NCBI RefSeq assembly: GCF_029784135.1
Contig: NC_073746.1
Coordinates: forward strand, 98,589,515-98,653,514
Direction: 5' to 3'
Length of the DNA: 64,000 nucleotides
Source: Toxorhynchites rutilus septentrionalis
Lineage: Eukaryota; Arthropoda; Insecta; Diptera; Culicidae
Below are positions 42,305 to 53,150 of this stretch, one piece after another. The notes beneath the pieces were generated by a model, which was not told the DNA's origin, searched no databases, and saw only the letters and a list, made by a program, of their open reading frames with translations. Each line of letters starts with the position of its first letter. Position 1 is the stretch's first letter. Position numbers and translations under genes: made by a program.

Positions 42305-42639
42305 CCGATTTTTGATTTCAATAGCCTGTTTTGAAAGCAATTTTAAGACTATTGAAACAAGTTTTTGGATGAAAAAGTAACAAGTATATGACGCGTAGAC
42401 ATTTTATCTTTCAAATGAAGTGTTTATCATACCATTTCGTTCAGTTGTTTAAGAGCTATTAACGCTCAAAATCTCGGTCTCCGGCGTAACGCTTTCGTTC
42501 TCGAAACTTTGGTTTTACACCCCGGTATAGAAATGAAAGACGTAGTCCTACGTCAAAACCATTTCGAACGCCCTCGATGCCGCCTTGTTCTGGATTTACC
42601 ACCAAAGCAGTTTGTATAAAGAACAAACTTTTTTCTTCT

Positions 42640-42881
42640 GCTACCTGATGCCGTTTTGCGATTGCATTTGCCACTCGCCACTCGCTGCAACTGCCTGTTG
42701 TCTCGATGTCCACCGAACCGAATGTGTTCTGTTCCGAATGCGGGTTTTCTTATCGTCGCGAGCAGCTTTGCCGGCTAACTCGATCACTTCGGCGGCCGAA
42801 ACTATATAACTCCAGATCAACACGGTTCGAGCGGGATTTTGCCTTTCCCTTCACTTTTCCTCCTTTACCATGTCCAGACAT
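42640..42881 (-). pseudogene. Histone H2A pseudogene 2
   Basis: Begins with ATG at 42879-42881 and MSGHGKGGKVKGKAKSRSNR, an excellent H2A N-tail. About 35 codons covering the first part of the histone fold are then deleted with a frame change. It resumes as SAAEVIELAGKAARDDKKTRIRNR (helix 2 end to helix 3), then diverges. The upstream DNA (42890-43030) looks like an intact H2A promoter and 5' UTR, with a TTAAAAATC TATA-like box near 42975. It sits 80 bases outside the right arm and close to GACGTAGG-family ends at 42539 and 43386. Confidence 0.85.
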
Positions 42882-43385
42882 GGCTGCTTGGGTTGGTTTG
42901 TTGATGTGTTGTGATGCGAACCGATGTGGTGTACGGTTTGAATGAGAATGATCGGTACGGCAGCGGAGCGGGGATTTTTAAGCTGACTGGCTGGCTCGAG
43001 AATTACGCATGTGTGAGACTGCGACCAATGTTTCGTTCATTTTTTTTTCTTTTTCCTTTCCAATCGTGCTTCATTCTATTTCGCTGCTGCTCTGGTTGCC
43101 CGTTTTGGTCGGTACGATTTGAGGAGCACAAAATAGACCAATCAAAAATGGGCACAAAGTGCATTTTGACAATGCTTGATATTTCACAATTATTCAATTA
43201 TTTATCTCAAGAAAAATGAAATGTTATTCGTTATGATAGATGCGTAGATATATTTCCTATCAATTGATGCAAAAACCTTTGCGATCTATTAAGAAATGCT
43301 CGAGTTATAAGCGTTCCAAATCTTGCATTTTTTCCTACTTGTTCAGTGCCTAGATTTCCATTTCACCCCCTATATCTTCCGGTTA

Positions 43386-43401
43386 GACGTAGTCCTACGT
43401 C
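43386..43401. repeat. GACGTAGG-family end (reverse orientation)
   Basis: GACGTAGTCCTACGTC followed by AAAAAA. The adjoining 43200-43385 is the reverse complement of 21553-21750, so both belong to one sub-family distinct from the palindrome ends. Confidence 0.8.
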
Positions 43402-44521
43402 AAAAAATGCTGGATAAATTTGCCGTCTAATAGTATAGATTATAAAATATATCGTGAGAACGATTCTGCGTATTATGCATTTGAAAACTTTTAATAAACG
43501 TTACATTTTTCCTAGAGTGATATAGAAATAAAAGATGTAGTCCTACGTCAAAATGAAACATCGAGAATGACCGTTTATGAATTATCCTTTCTCGTTTTTC
43601 GGTCAAAACCGCCAACAAAGCTAGGAACTTGTTGCATCAGAACAGAGCCGATGCGCACGAAAGCAAATACGAATGGCAACTAAAAATATCATTATACACT
43701 CTTCTCACTTTTCTCTTTTTTCTCCAGCTTTGCCCTTGCTCGGATAATTGTGTTAATTGGAACGCCAGATGCACTTCATGTAAAATATTCGCTAGCGTTC
43801 ACAGCTCGAGGGAACATAAAAAACATAAAATACAATACATAAAATACAAAACGAGCAAAATAAGCGACCTTTGTTGTTTCGAGCACAGAAATATTCTGAG
43901 AATTTTCATCAGAGGAGATGCAATACTTATACGCTAGTGGCAGCTTACTTACTATGCAAGGGTGGAGTTTACTTCGCCAATATTCTCTTTTGGCTATCCC
44001 CCTTCCTTGTTTCTATTCTAGCGGCAGCATAAGTTGCCTTTTATTGACAGCTCTGTTCAGGAAAGCACACAAATGAACAGAACAATTGTATGGGAAAACG
44101 GGAATGCTTCCAATTTTCATCAATTTAAACCATATACAGACTATGGGATTGTAATGTGTAGCATAGCTAACAAATCCTAGAAAATTCCCGATTCGATTGG
44201 TATGCAAATCGTTAAAATCCGTTCGTAGCAAAAATAGTTATTAACGTTAACTTTATTCCATAAAAACGTGACCTGTTTTGTGATTGGGCACCCTTAATGT
44301 AAAACGTAGTCCTACGTCAAAAAAACATTTGACGATTCCCGAGTTTATTAATATTACATCTCTAAGGGCAATTTTAAATCAGGAAATGTACCGACAATAA
44401 ACATATATTCACAAATAAAACGACATTAGGAGTATAAAGTGACCAAATCCCTAATAAACATTTGGAAGAATACCTTTATTGACAAAACAATCATATCGAA
44501 CGTATCATGAACAACTTTCAA
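43402..44521. other. Cluster of repeat-family ends, no gene
   Basis: Two further ends of the same family, GATGTAGTCCTACGTC at 43534-43549 and AACGTAGTCCTACGTC at 44303-44318, both followed by A-runs. Sequence inside the 43534 end (CTATATCACTC on the opposite strand) is a diverged version of the palindrome end. A frame at 43629-43937 is not supported by any domain. Confidence 0.5.
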
Positions 44522-46270
44522 TCAATTGTTGACCGTGTGCGATGCCAAATGTTTACGTAGATAGTCCGGTCTTGGGTATCCCCTCCCGCATACATTGCAG
44601 ATGTGCGGTTTTATGCCCTTATGGGCCATAATGTGGCGTTTGAGATCGCTCGGAAATGGATAACTTGCATCGCATATATCGCACTTGTACGGCCTGTCAC
44701 CGGTGTGCACCCTCATGTGGGTTTTGAGACACGTCTTTCGCGCGAATGTCGCTGAGCACAGACTGCAGCTTAGCGGCCGATCATCTGGTGCATGTGTGAT
44801 AGAGTGTTGCTTTAGGCTCGCTTTCATTTTGAACCCTTTTCCACAAACTTCACATTTGAAACGATCGTCTTCTATAGAATGTAAGACTACATGTTTCCGG
44901 TACGAGTGCTTTGAAGCAAATGTTTTCGAACAAACTGGGCAGACATAAGGATGGTTCTCTCCCAGATGAGAACGTTCGTGATCGGAAAAGGCGCACTTGT
45001 CCCGGAATATTGTTCCACATTGGTCACATTGATATTGCTTGACTCGGTACGGTTTTGATTTGTGTTCCATCAATACTCGTTTCGTTTTATATCTACGGTG
45101 GCAAATGTTACAAGTGAATCGGTAAGCATTATCGCTCGTTGAAGTTTGGCTTTCTGGAAGGTGAATTTCGTCAGCATGTTTCTTTAACAGTTCTTCGGAC
45201 TCAAACTGTTGGTAACAAGCACAACATTTTGGCAGCTGTCCCTTTCTGCCACTATAGCAGTTTTCCACTTTAGCATGAGATTCTTTGTGGTCTGCTAGTT
45301 GAGGTTCTGTGTGAAAATCTTCATCACATTCATCGCATTGAAATTGTTTCTCGATGAACATTTCTCGTTGATGGAGGAGCAGAGCTCGCTTCTTAGTATA
45401 CCGTTTAAAACAAACCGAGCATTCAAACGGTCTAGCTGTGATTTTCTGCTTGTCGGTAACTTTTGATTCTATATGAGTCTTAGAATGTTGCTCAACCTGC
45501 TCTATATTCTCCAAACGCATCTTACATTTGCAGCATCGTTTGGGAGAAAACAAGGATTCTTTCTTAACACATTTCCTCCGTTTCAGCTCGCATATAATTT
45601 CATCCACAGCGTTTTTTTCTTGTATGTCATCACCGATTTTATCATCGTCGTCGCAATCATCATCTTCTGATGAGCTTCTACTATGATCGCGTTTCATCCT
45701 GTTTGATCCTGATTCATCACTCAATGCAAACAAATCTGATATCGGTTCTGCGTATATACATTCATGTTCCCCCTTAATCTCCGTTTTAAACTGGATGTCT
45801 GTTGTCATATTGTTAGACTCAAATGATGTTAATCTATCGAGGAAACAATAGTTTTATATGGGTTTATACACAATTTAAACAGTTGTTCCTCACTTCGTGA
45901 CATCTTTGCTGTTTTTTAGTTGACTCCGATACAAAGCATCCGATTCCTTACAGCGTATCACCAAGTTATACGCTACAACGAGGTCAGATTTGCAATCCGC
46001 ACAACATTGGAATGGTAGGTCATCGTTTTCAAAAATCTACGATCGAAAGCCAATTACTATTTGGGCACTCTAAGTAATCCAAATTACCTCTAGCTTAACA
46101 CAGTAACGTAACATTTCAACCAAGGTTCTTCCATTTATGATTTCATTGAGAGAAATGACCTTTTCAGATTTGTTTATGCAAATACGACAAGACTGACTGT
46201 TGATTTGCAATGAAGACATTGCTTTTCCGTGTCTTTCAGCTTGAGGAAAATTGGTTTTGAATTCTGACAT
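44522..46270 (-). CDS. ZAD-C2H2 zinc-finger protein (three exons)
   Basis: The only likely host protein gene. Exons: 46270-46088, 46036-45894, 45833-44522; introns of 51 and 60 bases with GT/AG ends (GAG|GTAATT...GATCGTAG|ATT; GAA|GTGAGG...CGATAG|ATT). The joined frame is 1638 bases, 545 residues, with no stop. Exons 1 and 2 together give a ZAD domain: CRIC (residues about 31-34) and, after the intron, LPFQCCADC with a later C...ESDALYRSQL. An acidic linker follows (EDDDCDDDD), then about eleven C2H2-like fingers, of which two lack the last His and the last six are regular (for example YVCPVCSKTFASKHSYRKH). ZAD proteins dimerise and bind DNA in the nucleus; the family is greatly expanded in insects. 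Target unknown. Start ATG 46270 is the first ATG before the ZAD; MSSL further down is an alternative. Confidence 0.8.
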
Positions 46271-47249
46271 TCTGATAAACAAAACAATTTTTTTTTGAAG
46301 CTGTCATCTGGACACATCAATAAAACATATCGAGGTGGCATAGTTAGGCGAAGTATATTTGCATATTTGCTGAACAAAATATGGTGTCATCATCATCAAA
46401 ATATTCCCGGTGAATTAAAAGTTTTCAGTGCAGGCTTTTAGGGTGAAGGTAGAAGCTAGCCACAAATGGCGCTCTTTCATTCATCTCCCTCCCTCACCCC
46501 TCGCCCAAAAATCAATAATTTTGTGAAACAGTGTGAAGAAAATGATCGTTTCCGTACACTTCCCATCAAATAATATCATCCAAACTCTAATTGATTACTC
46601 ACAAGATAATAAATTTCCATCTGCTGTCGACCTGTATAGTGAAAAACCTCAGAGAACTCAAGCTAGGTAAGAAAATTGTATTGCAGAGCTCGGAACACTG
46701 CCACGGCTGCCTATGCTTTCAAAAATAGTAAATGGAAAAGTATTCATTTTTTAATTTTTTTGGGCCAATAAACAAAATGTGGTCGGTTCTTTTAATTCGA
46801 TGATTATTTTTTTTCATACATTCATTGCCTCTCAGGCTGTCGCAAAAGGTCGATCTTCGGCCAAAAATTTTTTTTCGATATGACATCAGATCTCGACGTT
46901 TCATGCATTTTGAAGTCATTTGGCATCGATTTTTTTTCAATTTTCCTAATTTCCGAGCCACTAACACTAATTTATACATTTCATTGAACAATATTCTAAA
47001 ATAGGAAAAAGGTCCCTGTTGCTTTTGCAACCTGATTTTCCAAAATGATAATCAAACACTGTTTTTATGTACAGGTTAGATTATAATTTTCCTACGAATA
47101 TATACATAATTTCTTAGTTTATCAGTAGTTTGCATGTAATTCATTCCGCTTACGTTTAGTTCCTTCTAATAATTCACGATAAAGTAATAGTATAAGTAAT
47201 AAGTAAGTATAAATAGTATAAGTAATATGGATAAGGTAAACATAATTTC
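46271..47249. other. Intergenic region upstream of the ZAD gene
   Basis: No supported gene. T-rich runs at 46801-46815 and 46868-46880, and AGTATAAGTAAT-type short repeats at 47185-47230. Contains the presumed promoter of the zinc-finger gene, but no clear TATA box. Confidence 0.4.
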
Positions 47250-48551
47250 TAAAGGGTGTGTCACATCAAATTGCATCACGGAAAAAACGCTGTAGAAATT
47301 TAATTTTTAGGAATTATATCTTCAGCTTTCGCTTATAATCAGATAAGAGTGTATAGATCACGTTGGCCATGCTTCACTGTAAATTTTTCGTAAATTTGGA
47401 AAAATGTCGTCGAACGAAAAAGAGCGTCGTGAATTAATCCTGTACACTCATTTCGAGAATCCGGAGTTGTCACATCGGGACATCGGTAAGATGCTGGGAA
47501 TCGTCCAATCCACGGTCAACAGAGTACTAAAACGATACTTCGAGAACCTAACCTTCGACCGGAAGGTGAAGAACGGCAAAAATGGATGCTCCGTCAGTGA
47601 AAAAGATCACAAGCGCGTAGTTAAGCAGTTTAGACGGGATCCGAGAAGTTCGGTCCGGGATGTCGCCAATAAGCTGAATTTGTCAAGTTTATTCGTCCAG
47701 CGGATCAAGCAGCGGGAGGGCCTGCGTACATACAAGGTTCAGAAGGCTTCTAACCGCGACGAAAGGCAAAACATAGTGGGGAAGACGCGAGCCCGGAAGC
47801 TGTACACCGAAATGCTGACGAAGCCGCATTGCCTGGTAATGGACGACGAAACCTTCGTCAAAGCGGACTTTCGTCAGCTGCCGGGCCTGTTGTTCTTCTC
47901 CGCAGAGGACAAATTCAGCGTTCCGGAGGAGATTCGCAAGCAGAAACTATCCAAGTTTGCCAAAAAGTACATGGTGTGGCAAGCGATCTGCTATTGCGGA
48001 AAGCGGAGCGCCCCCTTCGTGATGACCGGCACGGTAAACGGGCAGGTTTACCTTAAGGAGTGCCTACAGAAGCGCTTACTACCACTATTGAAGCAGCACG
48101 AGGGCCCGACCATCTTCTGGCCGGATCTCACTTCGTGCCACTATTCAAAGGACGTGTTGGAGTGGTACGAAGCCAACGGGGTCACCTTCGTGCCAAAGGA
48201 AATGAACCCGCCCAACGCGCCGGAGCTTCGCCCAATAGAGAAATATTGGGCGATTATGAAGCAGGCCCTCCGGAAGAACCCAAAAGTTGTCAAATCGGAG
48301 GCGGACTTCAAGAGAAAATGGATTTCTGTTCAAAAAAAACTACAACCTGACGTTGTACAGAACCTTATGGACGGGGTAAAGAGGAAGGTGCGAGCATACG
48401 GGCTTGGGCTCGAAGTATGAATAAAAAGAAAATGCCAAAAGTTGTTTAATAGTTTTTATTTTACTGTCTAAAATTTTCAAAAGGATCGGTCTACTGGGCG
48501 AATTTCTACAGCGTTTTTTCCGTGATGCAATTTGATGTGACACACCCTTTA
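47250..48551 (+). mobile_element. Complete Tc1/mariner-superfamily DD37E transposon
   Basis: The element body 47252-48549 (1298 bp) has perfect 49-bp terminal inverted repeats (47252-47300 and 48501-48549, starting AAGGGTGTGTCACATC) and TA duplications at 47250-47251 and 48550-48551. It encodes one undamaged transposase. Perfect ends and an intact ORF suggest recent mobility. It sits at the 3' edge of the BEL/Pao relic. Confidence 0.95.
47404..48420 (+). CDS. DD37E transposase (ITmD37E family)
   Basis: 338 residues. The N-terminus has two helix-turn-helix units for binding the terminal repeats (residues about 12-45 SHRDIGKMLGIVQSTVNRVLK, and 75-105 SSVRDVANKLNLSSLFVQRI). The catalytic triad is D148 (MDDETF), D241 (WPDLTSCHY) and E279 (RPIEKYW). 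The 37 residues between D241 and E279 identify the DD37E family known from mosquitoes, as opposed to DD34E Tc1 or DD34D mariner. The enzyme cuts and pastes the element at TA sites in the nucleus. All three acidic residues are present and no frame damage is visible. ATG 47404 lies 104 bases inside the left repeat, the usual arrangement. Confidence 0.93.
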   Translation: MSSNEKERRELILYTHFENPELSHRDIGKMLGIVQSTVNRVLKRYFENLTFDRKVKNGKNGCSVSEKDHKRVVKQFRRDPRSSVRDVANKLNLSSLFVQRIKQREGLRTYKVQKASNRDERQNIVGKTRARKLYTEMLTKPHCLVMDDETFVKADFRQLPGLLFFSAEDKFSVPEEIRKQKLSKFAKKYMVWQAICYCGKRSAPFVMTGTVNGQVYLKECLQKRLLPLLKQHEGPTIFWPDLTSCHYSKDVLEWYEANGVTFVPKEMNPPNAPELRPIEKYWAIMKQALRKNPKVVKSEADFKRKWISVQKKLQPDVVQNLMDGVKRKVRAYGLGLEV

Positions 48552-48599
48552 TAATGCTTCAGTTCAGTTTGTTGTTGTTTTGTATGTTATTGTTTAGCA

Positions 48600-50019
48600 C
48601 AGACCAAGATCTCGACAGTGGTTCACTGGCCGGGGAGTTACAAGGTAATGGGATGAAGGTGCGCGGGTCATGCGCAACACTCCCCCGGGTACGCCAGGCG
48701 CGCCAGGCTTACTGTTCAACGCGCCTTAAATCCAGTATAGCTAGCTTGGTAACTGGTCGGTCATACATTCCGTTAGTTATTTTCACCGTAGCTGAACGGA
48801 CTATCCCATCTCTGCCTACGAGTGTCTGTACCACTATTCCTTTGGGCCAGCAGTTTCGAGGCATCTTCAGGTCACGATATTTTCAACTTCCGCTAACAAA
48901 TTTAGAAGTACTTCTTCTGATAGTTTCCGAGAGGGTTTAATTGCCGCAAGATTCTTTTTTTACACTTCCGATTAGTCGTTCCCAACTGCCGCCCATATGT
49001 GGCGATGCAGGTGGGTTAAACAGCCATTCTGTCTCCGTGCTAACGAACTCTTTCATGATATTCTCTTGGTTGATTTTAGACTCGATTTCGCACAATTTGT
49101 GATTTGCACCAATAAAATTTGTTCCACGATCACTGTAAAACCTTCGTGGCACACCGCGTCTAGCGATGAAGTTGCGCAGAGCCATTATACACGAGTCTGT
49201 ACTCAATGTGTAAACTATTTCGATGTGAATTGCACGCACAGTTAAACAGGTGGCCAACATTCCCCACCGTTTCTCTGTGCGTCGTCCTACAGTTATATCC
49301 ATAGGGCCAAAATAGTCCACGCCTGTATGAGTGAACGGTCGCGAATAAGCGGACAAACGTGCCAAAGGCAGATCAGCCATGATTGGCGGATGTGGAATAG
49401 CGGTATCGTTCTTGCATTTTTGACATGCTCTACGAACCTTTGCGTAGCAAACACGTATGCGGGGTACATGATACTTCTGTCGTACTTGATTAATAACGGT
49501 TTCATTATTCTGGTGATGATATAAGGCATGGTAATGGTTAATTATGAGGGTCGTAATATGGTGGTCTCGTGGCAGGATGATTGGATTTTTGGCATCTCCT
49601 GTAGTATACATACATAAGCCGATTCGACTGCGCATTCGCAGTACTCCAAATTCATCCAACCATGGTGATAGATGATAGATTCGACTGCTTTTGGGTACCA
49701 TTTGGACAGTTTTGTCTGATCCCTGTGAAGAAGATTTCAATTTAGCTATTTCGCTGGAAAATGCATCGTGTTGTGCCAAACGCACAACATATGTTTCGGC
49801 CTTCAGTAGCTCTGTTGAAGAAATTGATCCTGTGGTTTTCTGTTGATTTTCATTTTGTCTTCGACAATTTGATAGAAAGCGATAGACTAAAGCAACAATA
49901 TTTACTAAACGTTTCCAGCATGAATAATTTGTGACCGAGACGATTGGATTCGGTAATGTATAGTGGAGTGAGAAACAATGGCGAAGCTCTACGTTCGTTG
50001 TACTGATGAATTCGGCCAT
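48600..50019 (-). pseudogene. BEL/Pao integrase region
   Basis: The frame 50019-48937 contains RHYHALYHHQNNETVINQVRQKY-like zinc-binding region (H...H...C..C: HYHALYHH, CQKC), and the integrase core with GVDYFGP, DRGTNFIGA and the glutamate in MGGSWERLIGSVKK. The C-terminal part RDLKMPRNCWPKGIVVQT...VRSATVK lies in a different frame at 48720-48880 after a deletion near 48937. BEL/Pao integrases have this MGGxWERLI block. The catalytic D, D, E are present, but the ORF is broken. Confidence 0.8.
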
Positions 50020-51530
50020 TCTTGTTCTGAGCGCCAGAGAAATTCAGGGCCCTTGAACCATCTGCTTTCTTAGGTTAAATTGGGTTTTCCCATCCATTTA
50101 GTTCCATCGTCCGCAACGTTTAACTTCGTTGGTACCCAGCGCCACTCATGTGTCTCGGATAATTCACGTATTTCACTTGTTCTGGCCTCGACATACGGCG
50201 CATATCTTTAACGATAACGAGCGTGTATCCAACAAAGAACGTCTCGTGAGTCAGACCAATAAAACCGCCTTGTGATAGGGATGGAAAGCGACTTCGAAAC
50301 TGTTTGTGCCTAGCACCGAGTACAGCCGCTTGCAGTTCCAATCTGGGGATCGAAAGATATTTTACAACTCTTGTTTTGCTATATCATTTTGATCGAAACG
50401 AAGGAAAACTACAGCCGCAAACCCGTTCTCACTGGCATCCATAAATGTATGCAGTTGTATTCCGCAGTGTTCATTCAAAGTGGTTTGGGCTCTGTAACAC
50501 CTTGGAATTTGGACGTTCTCGACTTGTGGTAGAATTTGCAACCACGATCGCCATTCTTCGAATAAGTCACCAGTGATCTTTTCGTCCCATTGTATTGACG
50601 TTCGCCAAATTTTTTGTAGGAGGACCTTCAAGAACATCAGAAAGTGACTGATGAGACCAAGAGGATCAAAAATCGTCATCAAAACTCTGAGAACTTCTCT
50701 CTTAGTTGGATAGCGTTGACCCTTTAGAAGAGCTTTATCGTAGCGTGACCATCCAATCTTATATGTGAAGACGTCTGAGCCGGTGCACCACCACATACCT
50801 AGAATTTTCTCCGTTGCCATATCGGAGGATAAATCAAGGTTTTTTTCAGGTGTTATGTTTTCTCGTAGTGACTTCATCACTCGTTGCGAGTTGCTAATCC
50901 ATCCGCGTATTTCGAAACCGCCTCTCCCATGAATCAATTTCACCTCTCGTGCCAATCGAATTGCTCCTTCTTCAGCTTCAACACTCAGCAACAAATCATC
51001 AACATAATGCTTCTCAGTAATCGCTTTCACTGCCGCGGGATACTTCTTTGAAAAGCGCTCTGCGTTGTTATTTTTTATATACTGAGCGCAGCTTGGTGAG
51101 CAACATGCCCCAAAGGTCATGACGCGCATAACATAAACGCCTAATTCACCGTTTCCGTCTCGCCAAAAAAAAACGTTGACATTGTCTTCTTCCCGAATTA
51201 ACACTTGATGAACATCTCTCGTATATCGGCTGTGATTCCCACTCGTTGTTCTCGGAATTGAAGTAAAATGGTGATAAGAGAACACATCTGATCCGGACCT
51301 GTTAAGAGCGTAGAGTCCAGTGACACTCCAAAGAATGTGGCCGCAGCATCCCACACCAGTCGTACCTTGGCTGGTTTATTTGGGTTCGTCACCGGAAATA
51401 CTGGTAGATACCAAATTCGGGTGAATGGATGATTGAGTTCGTCCATCTGAAGTTTTCGTATGTATCCTTTATTTAAGTAATCATCGATTTTACGGTTCAG
51501 AGAAACCGCAAGTGTTGTGTCTTTCTTCAT
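50020..51530 (-). pseudogene. BEL/Pao reverse transcriptase and RNase H region
   Basis: 51530-51198: TTLAVSLNRKIDDYLNKGYIRKL, WYLPVFPVTNPNKPAKVRLVWDAAA, and LLTGPDQMCSLITILLQFRE, typical BEL/Pao RT start. After a frameshift, 51354-50362 continues with FFWRDG, MTFGACCSPSCAQYIKN, catalytic YVDDLL, then KREVLRVLMTIFDPLGLISHF, a BEL/Pao hallmark. The RNase H start is FMDASENGFAAVVFLR, followed by a degraded stretch at 50100-50360 in further frames. At least two frameshifts. Confidence 0.85.
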
Positions 51531-52571
51531 TCATCTTTCAAGACAGTGAAATGCAGATGCAGTGCCATTGTATAGCTATTCGGTAAACGAACGTTTTCAT
51601 AGCGCCAAAGGAGACCTGTCTCATATCGGTCTCCTTTGAGCTTGGTAAGAGTATTAAGGAGATCAAGTGCTCTTTTTTCATCATAGGTTTGCAGTGCATT
51701 GCACGTACGCATAACGCCAAGGCTATCAATTGCGAAATAATTTTTCATAGATAGATGAAGATTTTCGTCTGATTGTTCATCACAAGGACACAAATGAAAA
51801 GTGTAATGAATCATGTTAGGAGCTTCATTTGTATGCCATCCCCCGCAAACAGTCCACTCAAGTCGAGTTTTTATCGCTGTCGGTTAATGCATTCCTCCCT
51901 CGCGGCTTTTTCGGACGAGTGATACCTTGTCATGACTCATTCCTATCAAAATACGCGGCTTCTCGATATGAATCGATGGGTAATCCGTGAAGATACGGAT
52001 ATCGATGAGACAATTCTTCCATATCTAGTGTTTGAAGTGGTAATTGAAGTTTTTCTACTGTTCGTACACCGGTAAGTTTATATCTTGGTGCATCACGACG
52101 TGATCCAGATATTTTCAGATTAACTTCTCTAGAGCCCTGCTCATACCGCTGTGTTCCACCCGTCCACCGTAAACATAACGGTTTTATAGTTCCACCCAGA
52201 TCGAGCTCATCGGCTAATTCTTGATCAAGTAGCGTAAGCGCTGATCCACTATCGAGAAATGCGTATGTTGAAACAGGGCCCTTGGTACCATACAGCACAA
52301 CTGGGATGTATCTGAACAAGGTTGAACTTGAAGTAGTTTGATGTACGTTGCTACCGAAAGCCGCTTGATTGGAATCTGGCTGGGGTAATGGAGATATGAC
52401 ATTGCTTGACTCGGTGTTCAAATTAGTCGACTGCCCTTTTTCATGGTTGTGCAGCAATTCATGATGGCGAAACATGCATCCATTTATTCCGCATGGCTTT
52501 GCATTATTGGTGTGTTGCAAAAGTTTTGGAAAGGATGGATCAATACTTATGCACTGCTTTCGGGGCCACAT
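51527..52571 (-). pseudogene. BEL/Pao gag C-terminus and protease region
   Basis: 52571-51930: a partial CCHC/H-rich segment (CGINGCMFRHHELLH) and an aspartic protease (YAFLDSGSALTLLDQELADEL). 51814-51527 continues in another frame (HLSMKNYFAIDSLGVM..., DEKRALDLLNTLTKLKGDRYETGLLWR), the linker between protease and RT in this family. N-terminal gag is absent, so the element is truncated near 52575. Confidence 0.75.
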
Positions 52572-52664
52572 GTATATATTAAACAGTGGTCGGTAAATGG
52601 CTGAATACAGCGAACATATAACTCATTATGATGATCCATTTATGATGGTAGCCTATGATTCAGC

Positions 52665-52977
52665 AACTCCTATCTCTACCTCCCCGTGGTACCGACTGGG
52701 ATACGAGCAACCTTCGGAAAGATCGAGTAACCAACCTCGGTGGGACCTTAGGTCGTATGCAGACAGAGAAGGGGGCACTCGGGCCCCAAAGCTTAAGGTG
52801 TGTATACGATCCGTGCCGATAGCTGAATGGTGGAAGGGGCGATACAAATATGAAGCCGCGAACGGACCCTGTGGGGTACCGGGGCAAACCTCACAGTAAT
52901 GTTGCCCTTGCTGTGGTATGGCAGGGTAGTCCACAGTCGACCATATATTTTCCCTAGCGACTCGTGGGAACCACATG
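52665..52977 (+). promoter_or_regulatory. Leader shared with the LINE at 59.7 kb (copy 1)
   Basis: About 313 bases align end to end with 59686-59996 (for example GAGCAACCTTCGGAAAGATC / GAGCAACCTTAGGAAAGATC, GTGGTACCG, GGTGGAAGGGGCGATA, CCCTAGCGACTCGTGGGAA), roughly three quarters identical by eye, and both end in the same CACATG start-codon context. In the LINE it is the 5' UTR, which in such elements holds the internal promoter. Here it precedes a mariner-type transposase. It is inferred to be transplanted promoter/5' UTR. Confidence 0.75.
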
Positions 52978-53094
52978 AAAAGCAAAACCAACCCAATGCG
53001 AAGATCGAAGCGTATTCATCACCCTAAGAAGTGTCCTTGTTGTGTTAACTCAGTGGCATCGTCGTCCTCATCGTCATCATCGTCCTCATCATCA

Positions 53095-53150
<56 letters not shown>

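Larger units (their letters stand above)
37507..42558 (-). repeat. Right arm of giant inverted repeat (about 5.05 kb)
   Basis: Reverse complement of 14867-19918 (positions sum to 57425). The landmarks I compared are identical: SINE, MITE, hairpin, H3 pseudogenes, promoter and terminal 16-mer. Homology stops at 37507 on the inside and after the four A at 42555-42558 outside; the bases beyond (CC here, T on the left) differ. No target-site duplication flanks the whole structure. Confidence 0.9.
48552..52571 (-). mobile_element. Decayed BEL/Pao retrotransposon
   Basis: On the minus strand from 52571 down to about 48600 the order is CCHC/protease, RT, RNase H, integrase, as in BEL/Pao elements. 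Several frameshifts and deletions separate the pieces. No LTR pair was found: the 5' side ends at the leader near 52600 and the 3' side at the DD37E transposon. It is an old, inactive copy. Confidence 0.8.

Noticed and set aside
14867..42558. Polinton/Maverick element
   Set aside because: Long terminal inverted repeats fit superficially, but no family B polymerase, integrase of that type, ATPase or capsid genes are present.
42585..42809. Plus-strand frame opposite the H2A pseudogene
   Set aside because: Antisense shadow of the H2A coding remnant.
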